A stretch of 64,000 bases of DNA from NCBI GenBank assembly GCA_012861695.1, contig JAAOOA010000124.1:73501-137500 (forward strand), written 5' to 3'. The notes under the pieces were generated by a model that worked only from the letters and a program-made list of their open reading frames with translations, searched no databases and was not told the origin of the DNA. Below, piece by piece: positions 23,627-37,011 of the stretch. The DNA is from Trematomus loennbergii. Its lineage: Eukaryota > Chordata > Actinopteri > Perciformes > Nototheniidae. Numbering within the stretch: the first letter of the stretch is position 1; each line of letters starts with the position of its first letter. The position numbers and the translations under genes were made by a program.

Positions 23627-24953
23627 CAGGGGCCTCATTTATAACGCCTTGCGTAGGATTGACGTAGGAAGGTTGCTTACGTAGTACAAAGCACAAAAAT
23701 AGGTACATACATTTTCCGCCATTTTCCGATTCACAAAACATTGCGTACCGGCGAGGGAAGTGCGTACGGCACTTCCTACGCCTGTTTCCCTTTATAAATC
23801 ACAATCAACTCGTAATGCCCATATTTGCCTATAAATAGTCAAAGAAACGCCCATTCATTCATTCATCCATTCATTCATTCATTCATTCATTCATTCAGAC
23901 TGACTGCATGAAGAAGATCGCAGGGAATGAGGACAGAACGGCTAAAAAAGACATCTCACACCGTGTCAGATTTGGGTTCTTGTGGGGAGGTGGAGATAAA
24001 TCATATTGTTTGGTGGATGCAGTTTGAACCAGAGTAGCAGCATGGAGGTCGGATCGTCACCAAAATAAATAAATAAGTGGTCCGAAAAAAGTTAATGACA
24101 AAAAAAATACACATAACCTTCCTCAGGCAGTGTGTTTGTCCCGGGACAGGAGACCCCCCCCTTGATGAGAAACTGTAAGAAATGATGGGGGAATCCCTCC
24201 GGAGTGTAGTCATGACGACTGGATCTGAATTATTGTGTTGTATTTGGTGGTTTGTGTTCCAGCTGTCGATCAGCAACTATATATCCATAACCCACCAGTT
24301 AAAGGAAATACAATGTGTTGTGTTATATTAGCTGTTTACCACATATGGTGTTCTTAGTTTACATACCTGCTGTGTTTTACGAGCCACTTATCAAGTCTTG
24401 GCAAACGGCATAAAACACGATTAAACGTGATAGTATATAAAACCATGCTCGTATCTACAACCTATAGAAATGCAAAACGGCGTCAGTTTAGACGTAATTC
24501 TGTCCTCCTGCTTACCGCATCATTTATGAGAAAACATTTCATAACATTAACACAACATATTCGAGGTGGTTTTAAATAACATATCCGTATTTATTTATTT
24601 CTCCAAGTTATGTTTTTGTGTGCACTGAGGAGTCTCAAACAGGCGTTTGTTTAATCATTTTAAGATTGGCTTTAATCAATGTTTGAAAATGAATTCTTCA
24701 TATTTGATAAATGAGAGGTAACATTTTATTTATGGTATTATTTCCACATATTTCTCCATTCTTCCTTCTGCCAATGGTGTCGCAGTTTCTCGTCTCTCCC
24801 GTTTGTGTGCGTAGTGCGTACGCATGGGTCAGAGTTTGCGTGGAGGACCGCACATTTTCCCGTCAAGTTAGTATTTTATAAATCGCAAACATTGCGTAGA
24901 AACTGGCGTACGCCATTTTTTGAGCGTATATCCCTTTATAAATGAGGCCCCAG
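23627..24953. mobile_element. Harbinger-like DNA transposon derivative with CAG target duplication
   Basis: The element occupies 23630-24950. Its ends are GGGCCTCATTTATAA and TTTATAAATGAGGCCC, with subterminal GCGTA-rich repeats (TTGCGTAGG and GCGTACGCC words) at both ends. A 3-bp CAG flanks it (23627-23629, 24951-24953), and removing it restores the TTTCCAGGAGTTTTTGG word of the surrounding repeat. No intact transposase is visible. The 3-bp duplication and GGGCC start fit PIF/Harbinger; the assignment remains tentative. Confidence 0.8.
23850..23898. repeat. (ATTC)n microsatellite within the Harbinger-like element
   Basis: Twelve or so ATTC units with one ATCC. Confidence 0.9.
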
Positions 24954-25228
24954 GAGTTTTTGGAGGATATTTTGTGATCCTTGAATAAGTTTTGACGACA
25001 AATTAATTACCAGAAGTCTATGAGAAAATGTCCTTAGTTCTCACTTGATGTATTGCCTCAGTATACATTTCCCTGATGAGCTTATGTTCTCAATCTCTAG
25101 TTTCAAGTCTTCTTCAAATCAGCAGGATGTTCATTTAGTAAATTATGGTTCCTTATAGGCGCCTTCTCCGGTTTTTAAAAGAAGGGAGATTGTAGAGAAG
25201 TCTATGAGGAAATGTCCTTAGTTCTCAC

Positions 25229-25724
25229 TTAAAGTGGACCTATAATGCTATATTTGAATAATATAGTGTAGGGCATAGCTATATAAGGCATATTTATACT
25301 TTTTATTTTTCAAAATACCAAACAGATCATGCATTTTAGCCATGCCTCATTTTGCTCAATTTGCACTTTTTTAGCCCTGTTTTAGCAAGGGCAGATTCTG
25401 TGAGAACAGCACCATCTAGAGGCCTGGCATATGTACTACAGCGTCTCCAGCGCTTTCGAACGGCAATGGCCGTGGCTGTCTCCTCCTGATTGGTGGAGTT
25501 GGCCCAATAGCCGTAGCGCCACCGTCCTGACGTCAGGACAGTGTTCAAATCTGGATCAGTTTTTATCAGATCCGTTGCAGCCCCTTTTTTAGAGATTTGG
25601 GTATGGAGGAAAATAGAGAGGGTTGTGTTTTCTGACACTTGGTGAGTTCCCTGGAACACCGGGGACACATATTCATGTAGAAAATACGTACAAAAGTGCA
25701 TTTTGCATGATAGGTCCCCTTTAA
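25229..25724. mobile_element. TTAA-flanked MITE, copy A
   Basis: The element spans 25233-25720, flanked by TTAA on both sides (25229-25232, 25721-25724). Its ends are AGTGGACCTATAATGC and GCATGATAGGTCCCCT, near-perfect inverted repeats. It interrupts the tandem word CTCACTTAATTTATTGCC. It shares an internal segment (GTGTCCCCGGTGT, GGGAACTCAC) with 28348-29026, in the opposite orientation. TTAA targeting is characteristic of piggyBac and Kolobok transposases; no transposase is encoded. Confidence 0.8.
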
Positions 25725-26071
25725 TTTATTGCCTCAGTAAACATTTCCCTGATGCTTATGGTCTTAATCTCTAGTTTCAAGTTTTCATTTAGTAAAGGAT
25801 GGTTCCTCATAGTCTGATTGAATAGAAGTCTATGAGAAAATGAGCCTACTTCTCTCCTGTAAACACTTTCTTATACGTTTATGATCTTAATCTTTAGTCT
25901 CAAGTCTTCTTCCAATCACCATGATGTCCATTTAGTAAATGATGGTTCCTTATAGGCGCCTTCTGGTTGTTAAAAGAGATTGTATAGAAGTCTACGAGAA
26001 AATGATTCCACTTTGAATCGTTCAAAATGTGCCGTATAGGATCCTCTGAAGTCTCCGTAAAGGCCTGTGTC

Positions 26072-26539
26072 GTATTATACAGAATAAAACACGGTGCCTG
26101 CAGTCAGACTCTCTCTCTTTGATCTGTCTCCATTCCCCACACGCCTCTGAAGTGTGCTTCTGATTGTCCACGCTCTTTCCTCCTGACCTCTCCGTCTGAG
26201 AGAGGCTGTTCCCCCGAGGCAGAACGTCCTCACATCAACGTCTGCTTCCTTGTTGAACCGGGAAATCAATCTCTAACCTGTCATACAGATCATTTAGGGA
26301 ATAATACGTGCACTCCTGAAACAAGTATAGGTGTGTGTGCACTCTCTTACAGACACACACAAAGACTTAGGAGCCTATTCGCTATGGGTTCATCGCTAAA
26401 TAGGCAAAGAATTCCCAACATAATGTTCCAGAATCCCATTAACATTAACATGACTTGTTTCGTCCGACCGTGAGTCAGAATCCCAAATATTGAACTTGGA
26501 TGATATAAACGATCTAAAAGAGAATGTACACGCTGCAAC
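26072..26539. other. Unique stretch inside the repeat field
   Basis: No gene or transposon end recognised between the degenerate repeats and the hAT-type insertion. Confidence 0.4.
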
Positions 26540-28163
26540 GATGGGTCCAGTGTTAATTTTGGCAGCTGTTTTTGATTTAGTCTTAGTCTTAGTCTTTAGA
26601 CGAAAATGGTAATTAGTTTTAGTCACATTTTAGTCATTTCTATCCTTCATAGTTTTAGTCTAGTTTTAGTCGACGAAAACTCAAAACGTGTTAGTCTAGT
26701 TTTAGTCGACGAAAACTCAAAACGTTTTAGTCTACTTTTAGTCGATGAAAAATTACATTTTAGTCAACTTTTAGTCAAAATGTTTTCTCTCTTTAAACCA
26801 ATTCAGTTAGGCAAATACAGGTATCTGAAATTGTAATCAAGGTGACAGCATCAAGTGTTGAAATTCGTAAAGCAACATTTCACTCTCTTAACACTTTACT
26901 TGTGTAATATCTAGGGATGGGTATCATTAAGGTTTTCTACGGTACTGCTAGTCTTATCAATACTGCTTATCGATCCGGTACTTTAACGGTATTCTTGTAT
27001 TTACTTTTTGTTATTTTTTAAAGGAAAAAACTAACAAATTGTTAACCGAATTAATTGCTTTATTTAAAATGTGAAATAAATTAAATATATATAATTATGT
27101 TAAAATATTGTACTGTACTTGAGTAAAATGTTGAGGTACTTGTACTTTACTGGAGTATTTAAATGTTTTGCTACTGTGTACTTCTACTCCACTACAGTTC
27201 ATAGTTAAATGGTGTACTTCTACTCCACTACATGTATTTAATACCTTTAGTTACTTTACAGATGTGGATGAATGATGTGAAATATAATCAAGTGTTAACT
27301 CAGACTTTAGTAAATTCACAAGCTACCCTGCAGTATACAGATATATAATATATCATTCAAACTAGCTGCACCTTTACCAGCTTTGAGAACACTTTAATGA
27401 TCAATCATTATAAAACATATATATATTATTCTGAAATGGAACAATCTGCACAATCACTACTTGTACTGTCGCTACTTTAACTATATTTTGATGATCATAC
27501 TTTGACTTGAGGAACTCTTCCTACACTATGGTATTTTTTTACTTAGCGACAAGATCTGAGTACTTCTCCCACCTCTGCACACCTGATTGTCGTAATTGGG
27601 GCAACAGAGCTACGAGTTAAGGAAGTCGAAAATTGTGCATTTCTCCGACTGAATATGACGCCTTTTGGCCGGCTGTTTGGACAGACTACTCTACTCGTGT
27701 CAACGCGCTAACGCGAAAACATGGCAAACGAGCTTTGTCCACATCGAGCCTTGTAGTGTCTCTATACTTCTGAACGCTCCGTCCCCGGCAGATCTCTGTG
27801 TGCCGCTGCAGCGTGTCTGTTAGGCCCCGCCCCCCGCACACAGAGAGAGACAGGGAGATCGCTCTTCTGGAGTGAAGAGAGCGGAAATAATGATATTGCA
27901 AGTTAGAAATGTAAGATGCATTTTGACAGACAAGACGGGCAATTGGGGGAAAATATGCTGCATTTTGAATGTCCGCTAGTCCACCATTAACACCTTAGTC
28001 CCGTCTCGTCTCGTAACGAAAACTAAATATACATTTCGTCAAATTTTCGTTATCAAGAATCTATTTTTAGCTCGTTATCGTCTCGTCTTAGTCATGTAAA
28101 AAAGGTCGTTGACGAACATTTTTCGTCATAGTTTTCGTTGACGAAATTAACACTGGATGGGTC
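26540..28163. mobile_element. hAT-type non-autonomous element with exact 8-bp target duplication
   Basis: The element occupies 26548-28155. Its ends are CAGTGTTAATTTTGGC and CGAAATTAACACTG, with subterminal GTCGACGAAAAC / GTTTTCGTTGACGA words. GATGGGTC is duplicated exactly (26540-26547 and 28156-28163). The CAGTG terminus and 8-bp duplication identify a hAT element. Its interior holds fragments of other repeats, including a GATGGGTATC-like piece near 26935 and a CAGAGGTGG-type piece at 27110-27575, and no transposase. Confidence 0.88.
27110..27575. mobile_element. Nested fragment of the CAGAGGTGG-type hAT family
   Basis: Contains GTACTTGAGTAAAATG and CTTCTACTCCACTAC words and ends CTTCTCCCACCTCTG, the same terminus as at 23159. 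Lies within the hAT-type element 26548-28155. Confidence 0.6.
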
Positions 28164-28343
28164 ACATGGTCCTAGTCTTTAGTTTTAAGTCTTCTTCAAT
28201 ACAGCATGGTGTCATTTAATAAATTATGGGCGACTGAGAGAAGTCAGAATGTATAGAAGTCTATGAGAACATTTGCCAACTTCTCACTTGATTTATTACA
28301 TTAGTAAATTTTCCTGATGAGTTTGAGGTCCCAATCTTTACTT

Positions 28344-29030
28344 TCAAAGGTCTCCTATCATGCAAAATGCACTTTTTGATGTCTTTTATACATAAATACG
28401 TGTCCCCGGTGTGTCAGGGAACTCACGCAGTGTCAGAAAATAAAGCCCTCTCTCTTTTCCTCCGTACCCAAATCTCTAAAAACGGGGCTACAACGGAGCT
28501 GATCCAGATTTGCGCCGATATGAAATGTAAGCTGGCTTTACACCCACAGGCCTATCAGAAACGTTGCTATCAGAAACAATGCCGACTGTTTTGGACGTAA
28601 TATGGTCGGTGTTTACATTAGCATCGATAACACTCAGAGCTAACCTGTACTGGAGAGCATGTGTGTGAAGAAGCAGGAAATAAAAAGGAACTCACCTTGT
28701 GGTATAACCGGCAAGAGAGAAAGCCTTTGAGCTCCATACTGTTTCAGAGAGAATCCTTGATAATCCATGATATGGCGTTTCATCACCGCAGTATTTAGTT
28801 TAGACAGTAGCTGCCGGGTCCCGCATGAGCTCAGACCCCTCCTTTTTTTTTTTAAAGCTTTATACCCAAATCAGCACTTTTGAAACAGGAAGTGAAATAG
28901 AGGGATATGAGGCATGGCTAGAATGGGTGATCTGTTTGGTATTTTGAGCAAAACACTTCATAGACATGTTTTTATATATTGTATATATCTGAGACCTATG
29001 CTATTGCCTAAAAATAGCATAGCACTTGAA
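28344..29030. mobile_element. TTAA-type MITE, copy B (diverged)
   Basis: AGGTCTCCTATCATGCAAAA at the left and AAATAGCATAGCACT at the right are degenerate inverted ends. The flanks TCAA/TGAA look like a mutated TTAA duplication, and removing the element restores TTTCAAGTCTTC of the host repeat. It shares the GTGTCCCCGGTGTGTCAGGG region with copy A in opposite orientation. No coding capacity was recognised. Confidence 0.65.
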
Positions 29031-29164
29031 GTCTTCTTTAACACAGCATGATGTTCATTTTTAATAAATGATGGTCCCATTTAAAACAGAGGATAACGTT
29101 CAGTAAGTCAGATTGAATAAATAATAAAATAGTTTCTGATTACTTTACTTCAGATCAACTAATT

Positions 29165-29166
<2 letters not shown>

Positions 29167-29213
<47 letters not shown>

Positions 29214-29220
29214 TGTGTGT

Positions 29221-29271
<51 letters not shown>

Positions 29272-29320
29272 TGTGGTGTGTGTGTGGTGTGTGTGTGGTG
29301 TGTGTGTGTGTGTGTGTGTG
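29167..29320. repeat. (TG)n microsatellite
   Basis: TG repeats with at least six TGGTG sites, the most interrupted of the TG arrays. Confidence 0.95.
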
Positions 29321-30234
29321 TAATACAAATCTATGTGAAGCTTTTATTTGATCCCTAACCCTCTGTGTTCATAAACATGTCGTCGGCTCAGTGTGTGAAA
29401 CTCTAACGTTAGCTGTGAGGCTGATGAAGACTCTCAGAGAAACTCTTCATCACTTTGAATGCTCTCCATGACTCTTCATCACTTTAATGGCGCAGCAGAC
29501 GGTGTAAAGTCACCTGTTTATATCTCCACTCGGCTCGTTCACATGACCGTAGGGAAGCTGGGAGGAAACATCACAAAGTGGTCATAAATGTGGAGGAAAC
29601 TCCCCGAGAATTCTTTGGATAACTTTCAATAAATTAGGTTTTTATTAGGTCGTACAATAGTTTAACTGTAGCATGTGTTTGCAGGGCATTCATTGGGTTA
29701 TTGATCTAAACCCTAAACCCTTTAACATCCCGTTTTAAATGGATAAATGTACACATGATCAACAAAGAAATATTTGGAAACGTTGTCACTCTCTCAAACT
29801 CAAACTGCCGACGTTCATATAAAAGAGGGAAAAAAACAATGCAGTTTCTAGCATTGCTTTTGGAGAGCAAAGATTTAGAGCTTTAAGTCATTATGTGGAA
29901 ACAGCTATTTCCCTGAATGTCCCAACTGGTTACTCATTGTTCCAATTATTCCAACACACCATCAATAAAACACAAATGACCTATCATGCAGTGCTAATGA
30001 AAGTAAAACTCATGTATCTGTGATTTGGATCAACTTCAGGCCAGCAGCTTTTCTGTAACCCTGCTGATAGAAAACAGAAGTACAAACCAAGCAAAGAACG
30101 TGTGAATGTGATTCTTGCTGGAGGTCATAACATTATATTAAAGACCCAAAACATCAGCTCACATTTGTGATTAACAGAATGCATAATGTACTTATACTTG
30201 TACTTGTACTTTTTAGAACATTTTATTTATCCAA
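29321..30234. other. Unique sequence, no gene recognised
   Basis: No supported exon or transposon end. Confidence 0.45.
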
Positions 30235-30278
30235 TTATCTATCTATCTATCTATCTGTCCATCTATCTATCTATCTAT
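30235..30278. repeat. (CTAT)n microsatellite, left part
   Basis: A tetranucleotide run split from the larger 30855-31780 array by a hAT insertion. Confidence 0.9.
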
Positions 30279-30854
30279 TAGGGATGCCAGCGATTATTCG
30301 ATTATTCGAATATTCGTTACAGTCTCCATAATCGAAGATTATTTTTAAAATTCGATTTTATTTATATATTTTTTTTATTAATATTTATGTTTTTCTTTTT
30401 TTTTCCTGGTTTGGTTTCAACCAAAATATAGACTAATGCTAATAATAGTAATACTATTAATAATTGTAAATGGCCATTGGTCACACCACCAGTTTGTTTT
30501 ACTGTAAACTTGGAGGAAGCAGCAGCGCAGAGTGCAGACTGCTGCTGCAGCCTGCTACACACCGACCCCCCGCCCCCCCCCTCCCTCTCCGTCACACATG
30601 CCATTGATTTATTAGCGACAGAACAGTGAGAACACAACTAAAGATGAACAAAGCGGCACGTCCACAGAAGAGTTCCTCGTGGAACTACTTCGAACTGACA
30701 AGTGCAAATGAAGTCAAATGCAAGCTCTGCGAAAATACTTTATTTTTTTCTCTCCCGGGGGGGGGGGGGGGGGGGGGGGGTCGAAAAATCGATTAATATT
30801 CGCCAGGGCTGTCCGATTTTCGATTTTGATCATGGTCAGTTTCTGGCATCCCTA
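30279..30854. mobile_element. hAT deletion derivative inserted in a microsatellite
   Basis: The ends are TAGGGATGCCAG and CTGGCATCCCTA. The flanking octamers CTATCTAT (30271-30278) and CTATCCAT (30855-30862) match at 7 of 8 positions, consistent with an 8-bp duplication, though the repetitive target weakens that evidence. A BED zinc-finger start is retained inside. Subterminal ATTCGATTATTCGA repeats lie near the left end, and a long G run (about 30758-30780) marks the internal deletion point. Confidence 0.8.
30644..30756 (+). pseudogene. BED zinc-finger start of a hAT transposase, truncated
   Basis: From ATG 30644 the frame reads [20 protein letters not shown] and continues [14 protein letters not shown]. 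The WNYF aromatic pair followed by CKLC is the first half of a BED-type zinc finger, the DNA-binding module at the N-terminus of ZBED-like hAT transposases. The second half (His and Cys ligands) is lost, because the frame runs into the G run and then the right terminus. The remaining catalytic domain is absent, so this is a relic inside a non-autonomous derivative. Confidence 0.75.
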
Positions 30855-31780
30855 CTATCCATCCATCCATCTATCTGTATATCTATCTATCCATCTATCC
30901 ATCTATCTATCCATCTATCCATCTATCCATCCATCCATCTATCTATCTATCCATCCATCTATCTGTATATCTATCTATCCATCTATCCATCTATCCATCT
31001 ATCTATCCATCTATCCATCTATCTATCCATCTATCTATCCATCTATCCATCTATCCATCTATCTATCCATCTATCCATCTATCTATCCATCTATCTATCC
31101 ATCTATCCATCTATCCATCTATCTATCCATCTATCCATCTATCTATCCATCTATCTATCCATCTATCCATCTATCCATCTATCTATCCATCTATCCATCT
31201 ATCTATCCATCTATCTATCCATCTATCCATCTATCCATCCATCCATCTATCTATCTATCCATCCATCCATCTATCTGTATATCTATCTATCCATCTATCC
31301 ATCTATCCATCTATCTATCCATCTATCCATCTATCTATCCATCTATCCATCTATCTATCCATCTATCTATCCATCTATCTATCTATCCATCTATCCATCT
31401 ATCCATCTATCCATCATCTATCCATCTATCTATCCATCTATCTATCCATCTATCCATCTATCCATCTATCTATCTATCCATCCATCCATCTATCTGTATA
31501 TCTATCTATCCATCTATCCATCTATCTATCCATCTATCCATCTATCCATCTATCCATCCATCCATCTATCCATCTATCCATCCATCCATCTATCTGTATA
31601 TCTATCTATCCATCTATCCATCTATCCATCTATCCATCTATCCATCTATCTATCTATCATCTATCTATCTATCTATCCATCTATCCATCTATTATCTATC
31701 CATCTATCCATCTATCCATCCATCCATCTATCTATATCTATCTATCCATCTATCCATCTATCCATCTATCCATCTATCTA
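30855..31780. repeat. (CTATCCAT)n/(CTAT)n compound microsatellite with higher-order repeats
   Basis: About 925 bp of CTAT and CCAT units. A higher-order unit of about 60 bp recurs near-identically four times (about 30975-31215), and a CTATCTGTATATCTATCTAT marker recurs at several points, showing block duplication on top of slippage. Confidence 0.95.
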
Positions 31781-32392
31781 GCTTTTATTCGTATCAACCC
31801 CCATCCCCTCAGGAAGCCTTTTGCCTCCTGTCAGGTCATCATTGAAAATAAGAATTTGTTCTTAATTGATGTTAACATGTTTTCTGCACATTCACATTAA
31901 AGCGTACCAATAACAGGAACGTCTGGAACTCTTTTCATGGGAATAATCAGCTGCGAGTGCTGAGTTTCAGCCTGTCAAAGTCAAAGTCAAAGTCAAAGTC
32001 AAAGTTGATTGCGGTTATAAAAAAAAAGACAGATATTAGAGGAACTGAGAGCTGCAGATTTGTTAAATGAGTTCTGGATAAAACTGCATTTTCTTTTTCC
32101 TCTGGAGCCACAATTTGACAGAAATCAAGCGCATGCATTCACCTCCAATCCTTGGGAAAACCATAACGATGCTGCCGCTGGGTTTCATCAGACTTTGGTC
32201 ATTAATAATCTAAGAGTTGATGCTTTGAAACCTCTTTAAAGTCAAGAAAATGAATGAATACATTTCATGTGATTCCCCTTCATACCTCCATCACTGGATG
32301 TTATATCTGTAATGTATATCTGTCATTTGGGAACAACGTTTGAGACCAAGATTGATGATACAACAATATGAAGCCTGGCGTTACCCCGACCA
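31781..32392. other. Unique sequence with a short (GTCAAA)n run
   Basis: GTCAAA repeats lie near 31975-32003; otherwise nothing was recognised. Confidence 0.5.
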
Positions 32393-33710
<1,318 letters not shown>

Positions 33711-35022
33711 TTAAAGGTCCCCTATTATACTGTTTCTCATCAATATTACAGGTCTCAGATATATACAGAGCCTGTCTCTGATTGGCTGAAACACCAAACA
33801 GATCATTGCAGCATCCCATAATCCCCTCTGTTTCAGCCCTGTTTCCAAGTGCTGATTCTCTGTCTGTTACTTTAGATGAAAATAAGGAGCCCCTCCCCAC
33901 GCCCCTCTGAGAGAGATGTGGTTACAAAGAACTCAATGGTGCTCTAGGAGGAGATTCAGGTGATAAGGTGTGGGGGGGGGGGGGTTACCTTGGTTGCTGA
34001 TTGGCTAATGGTTACACAAGCCAACACATCGTTATGACATCATAAAGTGGCCAAAATCTGATCAGCTCATTTTCAGACAGGTTTTTATAGAAATGGATCA
34101 AAAAGAGAGAGAATCTTTGTTCCTGAAACTTTCAGAGTCTCTTTACACAGAGGGGACACATGTGATGAAGAAGAGACATGAAGAAGAGGGGACACATGTT
34201 GATGTAGAAGAGACATGAAGAAGAGGGGACACATGTTGATGTAGAAGAGACATGAAGAAGAGGGGACACATGTTGATGTAGAAGAGACATGAAGAAGAGG
34301 GGACACATATTGATGTAGAAGAGACATGAAGAAGAGGGGACACATGTTGATGTAGAAGAGACATGAAGAAGAGGGGACACATGTTGATGAAGAAGAGACA
34401 TGAAGAAGAGGGGACACATGTTGATGTAGAAGAGACATGAAGAAGAGGGGACACATGTTGATGTAGAAGAGACATGAAGAAGAGGGGACACATGTTGATG
34501 TAGAAGAGACATGAAGAAGAGGGGACACATGTTGATGTAGAAGAGACATGAAGAAGAGGGGACACATGTTGATGTAGAAGAGACATGAAGAAGAGGGGAC
34601 ACATGTTGATGTAGAAGAGACATGAAGAAGAGGGGACACATGTTGATGTAGAAGAGACATGAAGAAGAGGGGACACATGTTGATGTAGAAGAGACATGAA
34701 GAAGAGGGGACACATGTTGATGTAGAAGAGACATGAAGAAGAGGGGACACATGTTGATGTAGAAGAGACATGAAGAAGAGGGGACACATGTTGATGTAGA
34801 GAGGACATGAAGAAGAGGGACACATGTTGATGTAGAAGAGACATGAAGAAGAGGGGACACATGTTGTAGAAGAGACATGAAGAAGAGGGGACATGTTGAT
34901 GTAGAAGAGACATGAAAGAAGAGGACACATGTTGATGTAGAAGAGACATGAAGAAGAGGGGACACATGTTGATGTAGAAGAAAACATGAAGAATGGATTC
35001 TGCATAATAGGTGGACCTTTAA
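33711..35022. mobile_element. TTAA MITE carrying a 37-bp minisatellite, copy 1
   Basis: The element spans 33715-35018, with TTAA on both sides. Its ends are AGGTCCCCTATTATAC and TGCATAATAGGTGGACCT. The left third is unique (ATTGGCTGAAACACCAAACA, CTGATTGGCTAATGGTTACA, CATTTTCAGACAGGTTTTTA) and the rest is the minisatellite. The same element lies in the opposite orientation at 60091-60871 with fewer repeats. Long minus-strand open frames here are artefacts of the repeat. Confidence 0.87.
34148..34990. repeat. 37-bp minisatellite inside the TTAA MITE
   Basis: About 22 units of TTGATGTAGAAGAGACATGA plus AGAAGAGGGGACACATG. The period of 37 is not a multiple of three, so any open frame cycles through all three frames and repeats every 37 residues. 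Single-base variants mark individual units. Confidence 0.95.
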
Positions 35023-37011
35023 AGTTTAGACAGTAATCCATCAGTTTAGCAAGGTTTAAAGTCATAGTGGTGACAAATGGAGCGAGGTATATTCCAGATG
35101 CCCCCTCCCTCTCCCTGCAGGCTCCCCCCCCCCGATGGGGTCATTAATCTCTGCAGCATATTATGGGCTGACCCTGGTTCTCCTTCCAGTTGGACATACC
35201 TGACATACCAGAGTCCAGGAGGCATCCCATCAGATGAGGTGTGTTCACTGTCAGTCTGTGGATGACTCTGGGTCAGACCCTCCAGATCCTTCTGGAGGTC
35301 AAGGTGTTGTGGATCTGTGACCCAAGCACTCAGGAACATTGGAATATAACTCAGGCTGTCAAGGTTAACGCAGATGGTAAATGGACTGAACTTATATACC
35401 TGTTTCTCAACATGACCAACATGAATATAATCAATCTTTAAAGGGATACAAACTCCGGGAAACAACGGAGCGCGTCTGACTCGGTAAATGTGCATATGTA
35501 AAACCTTTGAGGGATGCGGCCCCTCAAACATAGTCTCGATGAAACCTGGTGAACATCTGTTAGACCACTGTTGCCCATGCAAAGTGGAATACAGTATGTA
35601 CGAGCCTTTACCCTCTCAACACCCTAGAACTTGAACTACTTCTCATTCTTAAACCATTCTGAATCCACCATTTAAAGTTGTGGCCCTTCACATCCAACCC
35701 CTTTACATTTGGCTGCATCCAGGCATGTTTGTCTCTAAAAATCTAGATATGAGTGAGTGATAAGTCACAGACTCGGCTCTGCTCTAGAGAAAAGACAGAT
35801 ACCTGAACATCAGAAGATAATGTCACAGTGATATGAAATACGGTTGGCCGATATCTGCCAATTCCCCACATGAGGAACTCCATAGTGAAAGTGATCAAAT
35901 CACATGGATGCACTTCTGTTATCTTTTGTATGAGAGTGTCCATAGATTGTCAAAACAATGTGAGCAATCCTCAATTACAACAATTACAACATCCAATCCG
36001 ATGACAGGATTGTTGGTATTTCTTGTGACAGCTGCCAACCTTCAGTTTTACCCACAATATCATCCATACTCATTTCTCTTAAAGCATGAAGTGAATGAAA
36101 CCAGTCCCAGTGTCGCTGTTAACGATGGTCAAAGACACATTTGACAACTGGACCATTATGATACAAGTGACCTTCCTTTTAGTTCACAATCTTTCAGTTT
36201 GTGGTTACAGACAGAGAGATCGAAATACCGTTTCCCACAATCCAGAGGAATACAAAATACAAATATATATATAAAAAATATGTATACAAAATAGTATATA
36301 CACAATCAACAGACACATCTATACATATGCACACTTTAAAGACATCAATAAAAGCACAACAATCAGTATAAATAACAGTCACTTTAATATTAAACTGAAC
36401 CTGCGTTCGGAGTTAAAATCTAAATCTCGCACATTTTACTTATTTTGTCACTGCTAGAAGTAATGATTTCCACACCTTCTCTTGCACAGAGGTTTCCACC
36501 CAACATTTGTTTTTAAAGTGCATTTGTTACAGCCTAACCTGGTGTATTATTCCTAGGGAAATGGATGTGCACAGATGCTTTGCACCCCCTCTCCTCCCTG
36601 CAGTTATTTCAGAGTTTTGGGGAAACTGGAGGTTAAGTGTGTCGTGTCAAATGATCATATACTCATTTAAAACTTATAGTCTTATACTCTGATTGCCAAA
36701 TGGTTAAGGACGAGGTTTAATGGTTTAATGATGGGATGTAGGAGCAGCTGTTTCCTCTCATGAATACACAGAGAGACTGTAAGCAGAACTTCTTTATCCT
36801 CTGAGGATGAAGCTGCTCTGTTCCTGCATTTCAGATCCATTTCTCTTTATATTGACTTTCTTTATTACTTTATTAAATATAACAAAAGACAAACTTTGTC
36901 CATGAATCATTGATCGGTTTCTCTTAAGAATTCCCTCCACAACGTGCTTCCCTCAGTGACAGTCAGACCCTCCCTTATTCTCCCGCTGTAAGTCAAGCTG
37001 TGAAACCACAC
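35023..37011. other. Unique sequence, no gene recognised
   Basis: A minus-strand open frame at 35046-35582 is the longest non-repetitive one in this stretch, but it shows no domain I recognise, and part of it (near 35377) matches a common fish repeat word, GGTAAATGGACTG. No exon can be supported. Confidence 0.4.

Larger units (their letters stand above)
25010..28340. repeat. Degenerate ~180-bp tandem field, interrupted by transposons
   Basis: The word AGAAGTCTATGAGAAAATG and its companions (CTCACTTGATKTATTGCCTC, TTTCCCTGATG, TCAAGTCTTCTTC, ATGATGGTTCCTTATAGGCG) recur at about 25015, 25195, 25825, 25985 and 28255. The first two copies are about 182 bp apart. Elements at 25233-25720 and 26548-28155 sit inside the field, and 28348-29026 directly follows it. 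Confidence 0.75.

Noticed and set aside
34085..35065. Minus-strand 326-codon open frame rich in Phe, Ser, Leu and His
   Set aside because: It is the 37-bp minisatellite read through three frames (37-residue period), inside a MITE.
35046..35582. Minus-strand 178-codon frame as a gene
   Set aside because: No recognisable domain, no convincing splice or start context, and part overlaps a common fish repeat word.
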